Source: Hydrogenimonas sp.
Lineage (GTDB): Bacteria > Campylobacterota > Campylobacteria > Campylobacterales > Hydrogenimonadaceae
Assembly: GCF_029933015.1 (NCBI RefSeq)
Contig: NZ_JAOZOZ010000088.1
Coordinates: 1 to 6,458, forward strand
DNA: 6,458 nucleotides
Reading direction: 5' to 3'
In this document: in pieces, positions 1-6,404 of the stretch
Layout of the letters: each line of letters begins with the position of its first letter
How positions within the stretch are numbered: position 1 is the first letter of the stretch
The notes under the pieces: model-generated
Database searches by the model: none
What the model was told of the DNA's origin: nothing
The model's input: only the letters and a program-made list of their open reading frames with translations
Position numbers and translations under genes: made by a program

Positions 1-182
1 CCGCCCAGTTCTCCCTGGGGCGCCGTGGCGATCTTGCTGGTCTGGTTCAGCAGATCGGCGAAGTTGACGCGGCTGTATTTGAATCCCGTGGTATTGACGT
101 TCGCGATGTTGTTGCCTTCGACGTCCATCGCGATTTGGTGGGCTTGAAGTCCGGACACGCCGGCCCATAGTGATCGCATCAT
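1..182 (-). CDS. flgE: Flagellar hook protein FlgE, N-terminal fragment (runs off left edge)
   Basis: FlgE is the main subunit of the flagellar hook, exported by the flagellar type III apparatus and polymerised under the FlgD cap. Sixty complete codons are visible. The protein begins MMRSLWAGVSGLQAHQIAM and carries the rod/hook N-terminal motif NNIANVNTTGFKYSR at about residues 24-38, then FADLLNQTSKIATAPQGELGG. From memory this closely resembles Campylobacter jejuni FlgE, including the double Met start. The start at 182 is chosen because AAAGGA (195-190) lies 7 nt upstream; Met2 at 179 is less well spaced. The N-terminus is paralogous to the upstream flgE2-like product but differs at many positions, so it is not a recent duplicate. 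A 71-nt gap with its own sigma54 promoter separates it from flgE2-like, so it can be transcribed independently. The middle and C-terminal parts lie outside the window. Confidence 0.95.
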   Translation of the reverse strand, partial: MMRSLWAGVSGLQAHQIAMDVEGNNIANVNTTGFKYSRVNFADLLNQTSKIATAPQGELG

Positions 183-238
183 GACTCTATCCTTTGATAG
201 TGATTTTTGTTATATTTCTCATTTGTGCTGGAATACTC

Positions 239-254
239 AAGCAAAATCCATTCC
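239..254 (-). promoter_or_regulatory. Sigma54 (RpoN) promoter of flgE
   Basis: On the minus strand the sequence reads GGAATGGATTTTGCTT, which places GG and GC exactly 10 nt apart, as sigma54 requires. It fits the campylobacterial form GGAA-N6-TTGCTT. The GG (254-253) begins at the last base of the flgE2-like stop codon TAG. Taking the C of the GC as -12 puts the transcription start near 229 and gives a leader of about 47 nt before the flgE start. Sixteen of the first 18 bases match the promoter upstream of fliK. In Campylobacter and Helicobacter, hook genes are RpoN-dependent and activated by FlgSR; that this holds here is inference. Confidence 0.85.
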
Positions 255-1924
255 TACTTCTTCATGTTGATCGCTTTCTGGATCATCTGGTCGCTGGTCG
301 TGATGCTTTTGGCGTTGGCGTCGAAAGCCTTCTGCATGACGATCATTTCGGTCAGCGCCATCGAGAGCTGGACGTTGCTGCTCTCCAGGGCGTAGGAGTG
401 GACGACGGCACCCTGCACGACGTTCCCCGAAGCGTCGGTATAGAGAAAAGGCTTGCCGCTGTTGAGTGTCGGCCGGAAAAATACGTCGCCTTCCGTCTCG
501 AGCCCCTGATCGTTCTGAAAATGATAGATGGGAATTTTGGCGGCGGCGGAACTCCTGCCGTTGGAAAAGTTGGCGTAGACCGTCCCGTCCTGTGCCGTGA
601 GATAGTCCCGCAGTGTCCCCGCTTCGTATCCGTCGTGGGTGGCCGCCGTGCTGGCTGTGGGGAGATTGGCGAAAGTCGTCAGACCGTCGTAGCCCGTATT
701 TGGCACGGTCGGATCGTAGGGGGTGCCCAGGTCCAGATGCAGAGGGGTCCCGGCATTGTTCAGGGTCTGAATCGGGTTGGAGGAGAGGGCTCCGTTTTCG
801 TCGAAGCGTATCTCGCCGCTCTGCCGGTCGATGATCGTGTAGACCCTGTGGGTCGACTCCTCGATGTAGTAGCGTTCGGGATCGTAGTCGGTGCCGGGGT
901 CGTACTCTTCGTAAAACTGCATCAGCATGATATCGGCATCCCAGACCGTTCCCAGCTCGGGCAGTGGAAGCTGCTGGGTGAAACGCATGTCGATGACGGC
1001 TTTCTCTCCGTTCGTGGTGAAGACGGGCATCTGGAAGTGGCCGACATTGGGAACGTCCTGGTAGGTATGCAGTTCGCTCGTGACCGTCAGCGGGCCGTTG
1101 GCATCGGGATCGAGTCCGCTGACGTCGATATCTGCGATCGACCAGCGAAGCGAGCTGTCGAGTACCGTGTTGGCTTCGACTTTCTCTCCCAGGGTATTCT
1201 CTATCGTGACGAGGACTGTCTGGCCCGGCCGGGGATCGAGGATCTCGTTCGAAGGGGTCACGCTTCCGCTCAGGGTAGCCAGTCCCGTGGTTGCGTCGAT
1301 GTCGCTCGTGTAGTCGCTTTGGGGAATCGTGACGACGACGTTGTCTTTTTCTACGGTGGGATTGAGATTGGCTTTGAAGGAGGCGTTTTGTGTCGCTTCG
1401 CCGGGTACCGTGACCAGTTTTGGCAGAAAGATGTCGCCGACGGGGGTGTTCTGCGTCATGGGAATCTCGTCGCGCAGGGTGGCGATATACTCCCCCGGAT
1501 GTTCGGGATCGGGTCTGAAGATGTTGCCGGGTACACCCTGGACATAGTTGCCGGCGGAGGTGGTGAGGTATTCGCCGGCATCCACGTAGAACTCACCGTT
1601 TCTCGTATAGAGTTTTTCATCCCCGTTTTTGACGGCGAACCAGCCGTCGCCCCCGATGGCGAGATCGAACGTTTTGTCACTCTGTACGATCGATCCCTGG
1701 CTCAGATCGAGAGGCGTCGCGTTGACACGGGACCCGAGTCCCACCTGACTGACGGCGGGTGTCGTGCCGGAGCCGGTGAGGGTCTGGCTGAAAACGGTGG
1801 CGAACTCCGTCGTTTTGCCTTTGAAGCCCACCGTATTGACGTTGGCGATGTTGTTGGCGATGTTGTCGAGACCGTACATGTAGGTTTTCGATCCGGAGAC
1901 GCCGTTGTAGAAGGATCTGTTCAT
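254..1924 (-). CDS. flgE2: FlgE-family flagellar hook/basal-body protein (FlgE2-like)
   Basis: This 556-residue protein belongs to the FlgE/FlgF/FlgG axial family of flagellar rod and hook subunits. The N-terminal rod motif NNIANVNTVGFKGKTTEF lies at about residues 24-41. The D1-like segment with FDLAIGGDGWFAVKNGDEK lies at about 86-104, and YTRNGEFYVDAGEYL follows. The C-terminal coiled segment SSNVQLSMALTEMIVMQKAF is at about 515-534 and ends QMIQKAINMKK. Residues of roughly 145-490 form a long, low-Cys, Asp/Thr/Gly/Pro-rich middle, probably the surface-exposed hook domains. The length is near that of C. jejuni FlgE2. There is no cleaved signal peptide, as expected for a type III substrate. 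The start at 1924 follows the flgD stop by 3 nt, with GGAG 8 nt upstream inside flgD, so translation is probably coupled to flgD. From memory, the order fliK-flgD-flgE2 matches Helicobacter pylori HP0906-HP0908. Whether it builds a hook section, a junction or a minor subunit cannot be told from sequence. Confidence 0.88.
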   Translation of the reverse strand: MNRSFYNGVSGSKTYMYGLDNIANNIANVNTVGFKGKTTEFATVFSQTLTGSGTTPAVSQVGLGSRVNATPLDLSQGSIVQSDKTFDLAIGGDGWFAVKNGDEKLYTRNGEFYVDAGEYLTTSAGNYVQGVPGNIFRPDPEHPGEYIATLRDEIPMTQNTPVGDIFLPKLVTVPGEATQNASFKANLNPTVEKDNVVVTIPQSDYTSDIDATTGLATLSGSVTPSNEILDPRPGQTVLVTIENTLGEKVEANTVLDSSLRWSIADIDVSGLDPDANGPLTVTSELHTYQDVPNVGHFQMPVFTTNGEKAVIDMRFTQQLPLPELGTVWDADIMLMQFYEEYDPGTDYDPERYYIEESTHRVYTIIDRQSGEIRFDENGALSSNPIQTLNNAGTPLHLDLGTPYDPTVPNTGYDGLTTFANLPTASTAATHDGYEAGTLRDYLTAQDGTVYANFSNGRSSAAAKIPIYHFQNDQGLETEGDVFFRPTLNSGKPFLYTDASGNVVQGAVVHSYALESSNVQLSMALTEMIVMQKAFDANAKSITTSDQMIQKAINMKK

Positions 1925-1927
1925 CGA

Positions 1928-2599
1928 TTACGCTCCGTAGATTTCTCCGATTTTGTCGAGAGGGATGTAGCGGTTGCCCATTTTGAGCTCCGGTTCCCCC
2001 TTGTCGAAACGGACCGCTTCGATGGGATAGGCGCCGACTCGGCTCGTGCCGTGTTTTCCGTCGGCGGTGGTGTACTCCATGACGGCCCGGTAGGATCCGG
2101 GATTCAGGCGGTTGCCGGATCCGTCGGTGCCGTCCCAGGTAAATCCGTGGGTACCCGCCGGCATCGAGTCGACGGTGACGGTTCGCACCACATTGCCCTG
2201 AACGTCGATGATCTGCAGCGAACCCGATGCGATGTTTTCGGGCAGGTAGATATCGAAAGAGGGAGTGTCGGTTTCATCGAGAAGGATGGTGTCCTCCTTC
2301 AGCGAAGCCATCTTTCCGATAGCCGAAACGATGGATAGCGAGGAGGTCTGCGTCAGGGTGCTCGTCAGTTTGTCCAGCGTTTTGTTGGTGTTGTCGGCCG
2401 CTTCCAGGGATGCGAGCTCGGATGTCTGCGTCAGGATCTTGTCGCTGTCCATAGGATCGGTGGGATCCTGGTACTGCAGCTCGATAAGAAGCAGTTTCAG
2501 AAAATCGTCTTTGCCGAGGATGGCGTCGGGATTCTGGACGATATCGTTTTTGTTGGCGGGCACCGTTTTGGGCGCGTTCAGAGTGTTGGTGACATCCAT
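1928..2599 (-). CDS. flgD: Flagellar hook assembly scaffold/cap protein FlgD
   Basis: FlgD forms the temporary cap at the tip of the growing hook and guides insertion of FlgE subunits; it is replaced by FlgK when the hook is complete. The product is 223 residues, close to the Escherichia coli length and shorter than the C. jejuni protein as I recall it. The conserved N-terminal core is plain: LGKDDFLKLLLIELQYQDP at about 28-46, followed by DPMDSDKILTQTSELASLE to residue 66. A FlgD Ig-like domain follows at about 115-180, with the signature HGFTWDGTDGSGNRLNPGSY at 151-170. Residues of about 97-115 and 181-223 likely make the Tudor-like domain. The start at 2599 has a strong ribosome-binding site 7 nt upstream that overlaps the fliK stop. 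The gene lies between fliK and flgE2-like in the same transcript. Confidence 0.96.
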   Translation of the reverse strand: MDVTNTLNAPKTVPANKNDIVQNPDAILGKDDFLKLLLIELQYQDPTDPMDSDKILTQTSELASLEAADNTNKTLDKLTSTLTQTSSLSIVSAIGKMASLKEDTILLDETDTPSFDIYLPENIASGSLQIIDVQGNVVRTVTVDSMPAGTHGFTWDGTDGSGNRLNPGSYRAVMEYTTADGKHGTSRVGAYPIEAVRFDKGEPELKMGNRYIPLDKIGEIYGA

Positions 2600-2606
2600 T
2601 TTCGGA

Positions 2607-2613
2607 CTCCTTT
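2607..2613 (-). promoter_or_regulatory. Strong flgD ribosome-binding site overlapping the fliK stop codon
   Basis: The minus strand reads TAAAGGAGTCCGAAATG. AAAGGAG matches the Shine-Dalgarno core and sits 7 nt before the flgD ATG. Its first two bases are the last two of the fliK stop codon TAA (2614-2612). This is the strongest ribosome-binding site in the hook cluster and allows translational coupling, with ribosomes ending fliK re-initiating at flgD. It also fixes the flgD start. Confidence 0.85.
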
Positions 2614-4291
2614 AGACATACTGCGGCAGGGTGATATCGAGCGATTCGTAAAACTCCGGGATCTCTTCCGTAGAGCCGTACGAAGCGCCGGATCTTCCCT
2701 GTTGACGCTGTTGTTGCTGTCGCTGTTGATTCATGTTGAACTGCATCTGCACATCGGTAAAACCCATGGAGACCAGCTGGTTTTTCAGTTCCTGCCCCTG
2801 GGTCGCCATGATGCCGATGGCGTTCGGATTGGAATGGACCTGGATATGCAGGTTGTTTCCGCGGTTGACGAGGGTCAGTTCGACGGTTCCGAGCTCTTTG
2901 GGCTCGAGCGTCATTTTCATGCGGGTGAAGGGCGGTTTGTAGTTTTCCACCTGCTCCTGCAGCGCCTGGGCGAAGTGGCGGATAGTCGCTTTGGCGTCGA
3001 CGATCTTCTGGTGCAGAAGCTCTTTCGCTCCGGTGCTCTCCGTGTGAAGAATGTCGGGAACTTCTCCGTCCATGCCCTCTTTCGGGAGACTTTCGCTCGA
3101 AAGATTTTTGCCCTCTTTTGCCTCCGATTCGGCCTGTCGGGTCATTTCGACGATTTTCGTTTCCAAAGGGCCGACTTCATGGATGGAAGCGGTATCTTTC
3201 CGTAGACCGGCTACGAGACTTATCATATCTTTCAGGGGCGTTTCCGTTCCGGGCGATCGTTGTGCGGACGAGACGGAAGCTTCGTTTTTCGGCTCTTTTG
3301 GGGCAAACTCTTCCGATATGGACGAAGAGTCCCTGGAGCCGGTTTTGCCGCGCAGGGGGCGGAGTGTCGTTTCGCGTAACAGCGAAGCGGCGCTTTTTGA
3401 GATGTGGGCCGCCTGTTTCGGGTATCGCTCCGGAATTTTGGAAGAGGGTTTTTCTTTTTCGATTTTTTTCGATTTCTCTTCTCTTTCCAGGACGATCTTT
3501 GTGGGACGAAGTCCGGCTTTTTCAGCGGTTTTTGTCAGATCGTCGATATTTTTGGCGTTTCTGATGGCATGAACCGTTTCGTGACGTACCATCATCTTTT
3601 CGGGAGTGGTGGGGGTAGGGTCGAAAGACGGTTTTGCAAGGGTTGGGACTCTCTTTTCCGGGTTCCGATCTTCTGCGGTGCCATGAAGGAGAGTAAAAAG
3701 CCTTGAGAGCGGTTCGGAAACAGGGGATTCGGGTAGCTTTGTACCCTTTTTGACCGCCTCCAGCCGCTCTTCTTTCATAGTCCTGGAAACAAAGAGGTAT
3801 TCGGGAATTTTCTCTTTTTTGGTGAGGATGGGTTCGATAGCCTCAAACTTCGTTTCCACTTTTTTATTTTTTGCAACGGCGTCGGAAATATCTCTATCGG
3901 GATGGGGTATCTCCCTCTTTTCGATCCCCTGAAGTTTTTGGGTGATCTTTTGTCTGAGCGGGAGTGTACCCTTTTCGTCCATCCGATTTTTCAAGGAGAG
4001 AACGGTCCTGTCGAAATCTTTGGCGATTTTTCTCTCAGGCATGCTTCCTTTCTCGTTTTTCGGTATGAAATCGACGGGAAGCTCTTCCGTTTCCGTAATC
4101 GGCGAAGCGTGCCGGAGAATCTTCGAAAACGGCATCCTCTCCTCTTTTTCGCTTTCTGGCATTCCGGTCTGCAAAAGTTCGAGCAGATCTTTGAAGAGAG
4201 CCCCGCTCTCTTCCGTCCCCATCTTCGTGCTTTCGCCGTTTTTGGAACCGTTCAACATCGCCAGCAGAGGAGAGAGCTGCAGTAGAGCCAT
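2612..4291 (-). CDS. fliK: Flagellar hook-length control protein FliK
   Basis: FliK is secreted during hook assembly, senses hook length and makes FlhB switch the export apparatus from rod/hook to filament substrates. The 559-residue product has the usual FliK shape: a poorly conserved, highly charged N-terminal and central region (about 45-430, rich in Lys, Glu, Arg and Ser), then a conserved C-terminal Flg_hook domain at about 450-520. That domain contains MKMTLEPKELGTVELTLV, the classic 'LxPxxLGxVxv' motif, and IMATQGQELKNQLVSMGF. A Gln/Arg tract and an acidic, aromatic tail (ending DITLPQYV) follow. The length is similar to C. jejuni and H. pylori FliK. The start at 4291 has GAAAGG with a 6-nt spacer and lies about 30 nt after the predicted sigma54 start site. 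Codon use is visibly more AT-rich than in flgD or typA, which fits a fast-evolving disordered protein better than gene transfer. It is the first gene of the hook transcript in this window. Confidence 0.93.
   Translation of the reverse strand: MALLQLSPLLAMLNGSKNGESTKMGTEESGALFKDLLELLQTGMPESEKEERMPFSKILRHASPITETEELPVDFIPKNEKGSMPERKIAKDFDRTVLSLKNRMDEKGTLPLRQKITQKLQGIEKREIPHPDRDISDAVAKNKKVETKFEAIEPILTKKEKIPEYLFVSRTMKEERLEAVKKGTKLPESPVSEPLSRLFTLLHGTAEDRNPEKRVPTLAKPSFDPTPTTPEKMMVRHETVHAIRNAKNIDDLTKTAEKAGLRPTKIVLEREEKSKKIEKEKPSSKIPERYPKQAAHISKSAASLLRETTLRPLRGKTGSRDSSSISEEFAPKEPKNEASVSSAQRSPGTETPLKDMISLVAGLRKDTASIHEVGPLETKIVEMTRQAESEAKEGKNLSSESLPKEGMDGEVPDILHTESTGAKELLHQKIVDAKATIRHFAQALQEQVENYKPPFTRMKMTLEPKELGTVELTLVNRGNNLHIQVHSNPNAIGIMATQGQELKNQLVSMGFTDVQMQFNMNQQRQQQQRQQGRSGASYGSTEEIPEFYESLDITLPQYV
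2699..2731 (-). repeat. Gln/Arg-rich codon tract near the FliK C-terminus
   Basis: The codons encode NQQRQQQQRQQ (about residues 521-531 of FliK), mostly CAA/CAG triplets broken by CGN codons. The tract lies just after the conserved Flg_hook domain and before the acidic tail. Gln-rich linkers are common at the FliK C-terminus. The triplet run is short and interrupted, so slippage is possible but not demonstrated. Confidence 0.7.
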
Positions 4292-4319
4292 AGGATGCCT
4301 TTCAGGATTTCAGAGTTCT

Positions 4320-4332
4320 TTGAACGGTTCAA
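4320..4332. promoter_or_regulatory. Perfect palindrome TTGAAC-G-GTTCAA over the predicted fliK start site
   Basis: The 13-bp dyad has 6-bp arms around one central G. It lies immediately downstream of, and partly overlaps, the -12 box of the fliK sigma54 promoter, covering about -11 to +2. It could be an operator for a dimeric repressor, or chance. No regulator is identified. Confidence 0.35.
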
Positions 4333-4346
4333 GCAAAAGCCGTTCC
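4331..4346 (-). promoter_or_regulatory. Sigma54 (RpoN) promoter of the fliK-flgD-flgE2 transcript
   Basis: On the minus strand the sequence reads GGAACGGCTTTTGCTT, with GG (4346-4345) and GC (4334-4333) separated by exactly 10 nt and a TTGCTT -12 box. With the C of the GC as -12, transcription would begin near 4321, about 30 nt ahead of the fliK start. It matches the flgE promoter in this window in both boxes and in much of the spacer. A second TTTTGCTT copy 25 bp further upstream (minus strand, 4363-4356) lacks the -24 GG and is probably not functional by itself. Family knowledge predicts control by RpoN with the FlgS/FlgR two-component system. Confidence 0.85.
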
Positions 4347-4438
4347 AGACATATGAAGCAAAAGCAGAACAACTCACGAAAAAGGGCGGATTCGCTTCCC
4401 TGTTTATCGGAGTGAATGGAAAATGAAGCATTTTTGGA

Positions 4439-4444
4439 TATAAT
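4439..4444 (+). promoter_or_regulatory. Sigma70-type -10 box (TATAAT) of typA
   Basis: A perfect TATAAT follows the T-run TTTTTGGA; no good -35 hexamer is seen at 16-18 bp. Campylobacterota promoters are known for a strong -10 box with T-rich upstream DNA and a weak or absent -35, and this fits. Transcription would start near 4451, giving a leader of about 30 nt before ATG 4482. This excludes the upstream in-frame ATG at 4416 as the start of this transcript's protein. Confidence 0.7.
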
Positions 4445-4481
4445 GCGCGAAATATCTACACAACTACAGGACTACATACCT

Positions 4482-6293
4482 ATGCAAAACATTCGAAACA
4501 TCGCCGTCATCGCCCACGTCGACCACGGCAAAACCACGCTGGTCGACGGGCTGCTGCAGCAGTCGGGAACGTTCGAGGCCCACAAAGAGGTGGCCGAGCG
4601 CGTCATGGACAGCAACGACATCGAAAAGGAGCGGGGGATCACGATCCTCTCCAAAAACACGGCGATCCGCTACAACGACTACAAGATCAATATCATCGAC
4701 ACACCGGGCCACGCCGATTTCGGCGGCGAGGTGGAGCGTGTGCTCAAGATGGTCGACGGCGTGCTTCTGCTCGTCGACGCCCAGGAGGGGGTCATGCCCC
4801 AGACCAAATTCGTCCTCAAAAAGGCGATCAGTCTGGGTCTGCGTCCCATCGTCGTCGTGAACAAGATCGACAAACCGGCCGCCGAACCCGAGCGTGTCGT
4901 GGACGAAGTCTTCGACCTTCTGGTCGCGCTGGAAGCCGACGAGACGCAGCTCGATTTTCCGGTTCTCTACGCCGCGGCCCGTGACGGTTACGCCAAATGG
5001 AACATGGATGACGACAACAAAGATCTCACACCTCTCTTCGACGCCATTTTGGAGTACGTCCCGGCACCGGAGGGAAGTCCCGACAACACCCTTCAGACCC
5101 AGGTCTTCACCCTCGACTACGACAACTACGTCGGCCGTATCGGCATCGCGCGGATCTTCAACGGCAAGGTCAAAGCGGGCGAGCAGGTGCTGCTGGCCAA
5201 AGCCGACGGCGAGCAGAAGAAGGGGCGTATCACGAAACTGATCGGTTTCATCGGTCTCGAGCGCATCGAAATCGACGAGGCGGAAGCGGGCGACATCGTC
5301 GCCATCGCCGGATTCAACGAGATCGATGTGGGAGACACGATCACCGATCCCAACGATCCGCAGCCTCTCGATCCGCTCCATATCGAAGAGCCGACCCTCT
5401 CGGTCATCTTCAGCGTCAACGACGGCCCATTCGCAGGACGCGAAGGGAAGTTCGTCACGGCCAACAAGCTCAAGGAGCGCCTCGAAAAGGAGATGCAGAC
5501 CAACATCGCGATGCGTCTGGAGCAGATGGGCGAAGGGAGCTTCAAAGTCTCCGGCCGCGGTGAGCTGCAGATCTCGATCCTGGCCGAAAACATGCGCCGT
5601 GAAGGGTTCGAGTTTCTGATCTCCCGTCCCGAAGTGGTCATCAAAGAAGAAAACGGCGTGCGGATGGAGCCCTACGAGCATCTGGTGATCGACGTGCCCG
5701 AAGAGTTCAGCGGATCGGTCATCGAGAAGCTGGGACGCCGCAAGGCGGAGATGACGTCGATGAATCCGATGCCCGACGGCACCACCCGCATCGAGTTCGA
5801 AATTCCGGCCAGAGGGCTCATCGGCTTCCGGACGCAGTTTCTGACCGACACCAAAGGCGAGGGGGTCATGAACCACTCGTTCCTGGCCTACCGCCCCTTC
5901 GTCGGCAACGTCGAGCACCGGGCCAACGGCGCGCTGATTTCGATGGAAAACGGCAAGGCGCTGGGCTATTCGCTCTTCAACCTGCAGGATCGGGGCATCC
6001 TCTTCATCAAACCCCAGACGGAGGTTTATGTGGGGATGATCATCGGCGAGCACGCCCGACCCAACGACCTGGAGGTCAACCCGATCAAGGGCAAGAAGCT
6101 CTCCAACGTCCGCTCCTCCGGCGCCGACGACGCCATCGTCCTGGTACCGCCGCGGGAGATGACCCTCGAGCGCGCGATGGAGTGGATCGAAGACGACGAG
6201 CTGGTGGAAGTGACTCCCGAAAACATCCGCGTCCGCAAGCGCTACCTCGATCCCCATGTCCGCAAACGCATGGAGAAGCAGAAAAAAGCGTAA
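4482..6293 (+). CDS. typA: Translational GTPase TypA/BipA
   Basis: TypA/BipA is a ribosome-binding GTPase of the EF-G/LepA family that acts in ribosome assembly and stress or low-temperature adaptation. The product from 4482 has 603 residues, close to E. coli BipA. G motifs are intact: G1 AHVDHGKT (11-18), G2 ERGITI with Thr54, G3 DTPGH (73-77), G4 NKID (127-130) and a G5-like YAAARDG (163-169). An EF-Tu-like beta-barrel domain follows, then EF-G-like domains with SGRGELQISILAENMRREGF (from about 357). The BipA-specific C-terminal domain has RGLIGFRTQFLTDTKGEG (from 444), HARPNDLEVN (from 524) and KGKKLSNVRSSG (536-547). The frame is open upstream to ATG 4416, but the start is put at 4482. 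MQNIRNIAVIAHVDHGKTT is the usual TypA N-terminus, the TATAAT box lies inside the longer version, and AGGA (4468-4471) precedes 4482 by 10 nt. The gene is divergent from fliK and is a single transcription unit ending at a hairpin. Confidence 0.97.
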   Translation: MQNIRNIAVIAHVDHGKTTLVDGLLQQSGTFEAHKEVAERVMDSNDIEKERGITILSKNTAIRYNDYKINIIDTPGHADFGGEVERVLKMVDGVLLLVDAQEGVMPQTKFVLKKAISLGLRPIVVVNKIDKPAAEPERVVDEVFDLLVALEADETQLDFPVLYAAARDGYAKWNMDDDNKDLTPLFDAILEYVPAPEGSPDNTLQTQVFTLDYDNYVGRIGIARIFNGKVKAGEQVLLAKADGEQKKGRITKLIGFIGLERIEIDEAEAGDIVAIAGFNEIDVGDTITDPNDPQPLDPLHIEEPTLSVIFSVNDGPFAGREGKFVTANKLKERLEKEMQTNIAMRLEQMGEGSFKVSGRGELQISILAENMRREGFEFLISRPEVVIKEENGVRMEPYEHLVIDVPEEFSGSVIEKLGRRKAEMTSMNPMPDGTTRIEFEIPARGLIGFRTQFLTDTKGEGVMNHSFLAYRPFVGNVEHRANGALISMENGKALGYSLFNLQDRGILFIKPQTEVYVGMIIGEHARPNDLEVNPIKGKKLSNVRSSGADDAIVLVPPREMTLERAMEWIEDDELVEVTPENIRVRKRYLDPHVRKRMEKQKKA

Positions 6294-6311
6294 ATCTTTC
6301 GAACGATCCGC

Positions 6312-6338
6312 AAGCCGCGCCTGGCGCGGCTTCTTTCT
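6312..6338 (+). terminator. Rho-independent terminator of typA
   Basis: AAGCCGCGC (6312-6320) and GCGCGGCTT (6324-6332) form a perfect 9-bp stem with a CTG loop, 19 nt after the typA stop codon. The following tract CTTTCT is T-rich but interrupted by C, so termination may be moderate. The stem separates typA from the next plus-strand gene. Confidence 0.82.
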
Positions 6339-6404
6339 CCCCTATTCTTTAAAAATCTCTCCGAAATGCCGATTTCCTTCTGATATTCCTATCAAAGGTC
6401 GACC

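Noticed and set aside
194..2338. Very long open frame (714 codons) on the plus strand, opposite flgE2-like and flgD
   Set aside because: It lies antisense to two clearly conserved flagellar genes, shows no recognisable domain, and its start falls in the flgE leader without a good ribosome-binding site. Such frames arise from third-position GC bias of the real genes.
2699..2731. CAA/CAG triplet tract as a phase-variable repeat
   Set aside because: It is short and interrupted by Arg codons, and gain or loss of triplets would keep the reading frame, so on/off switching is not expected.
2702..4285. Several plus-strand open frames of about 70-170 codons opposite fliK
   Set aside because: They are rich in Phe, Ser, Arg and Leu, as expected from the reverse complement of Lys/Glu-rich fliK codons. 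They overlap each other and match no known family.
2612..4291. AT-richer, Lys/Glu-rich stretch of fliK as possible horizontally acquired DNA
   Set aside because: The gene sits in its expected operon place, and the charged low-complexity region is typical of FliK proteins. Composition alone does not support transfer.
4292..4481. Possible small gene or small RNA in the fliK-typA gap
   Set aside because: The interval is accounted for by the sigma54 and sigma70 promoters and two leaders. No well-supported short frame and no promoter-terminator pair for an RNA is visible.
4464..6257. 597-codon open frame on the minus strand, opposite typA
   Set aside because: It is antisense to the whole of a highly conserved GTPase gene. 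Its composition (rich in Asp, Val, His, Leu, Arg) is what the complement of typA codons produces, and it has no recognisable motif.
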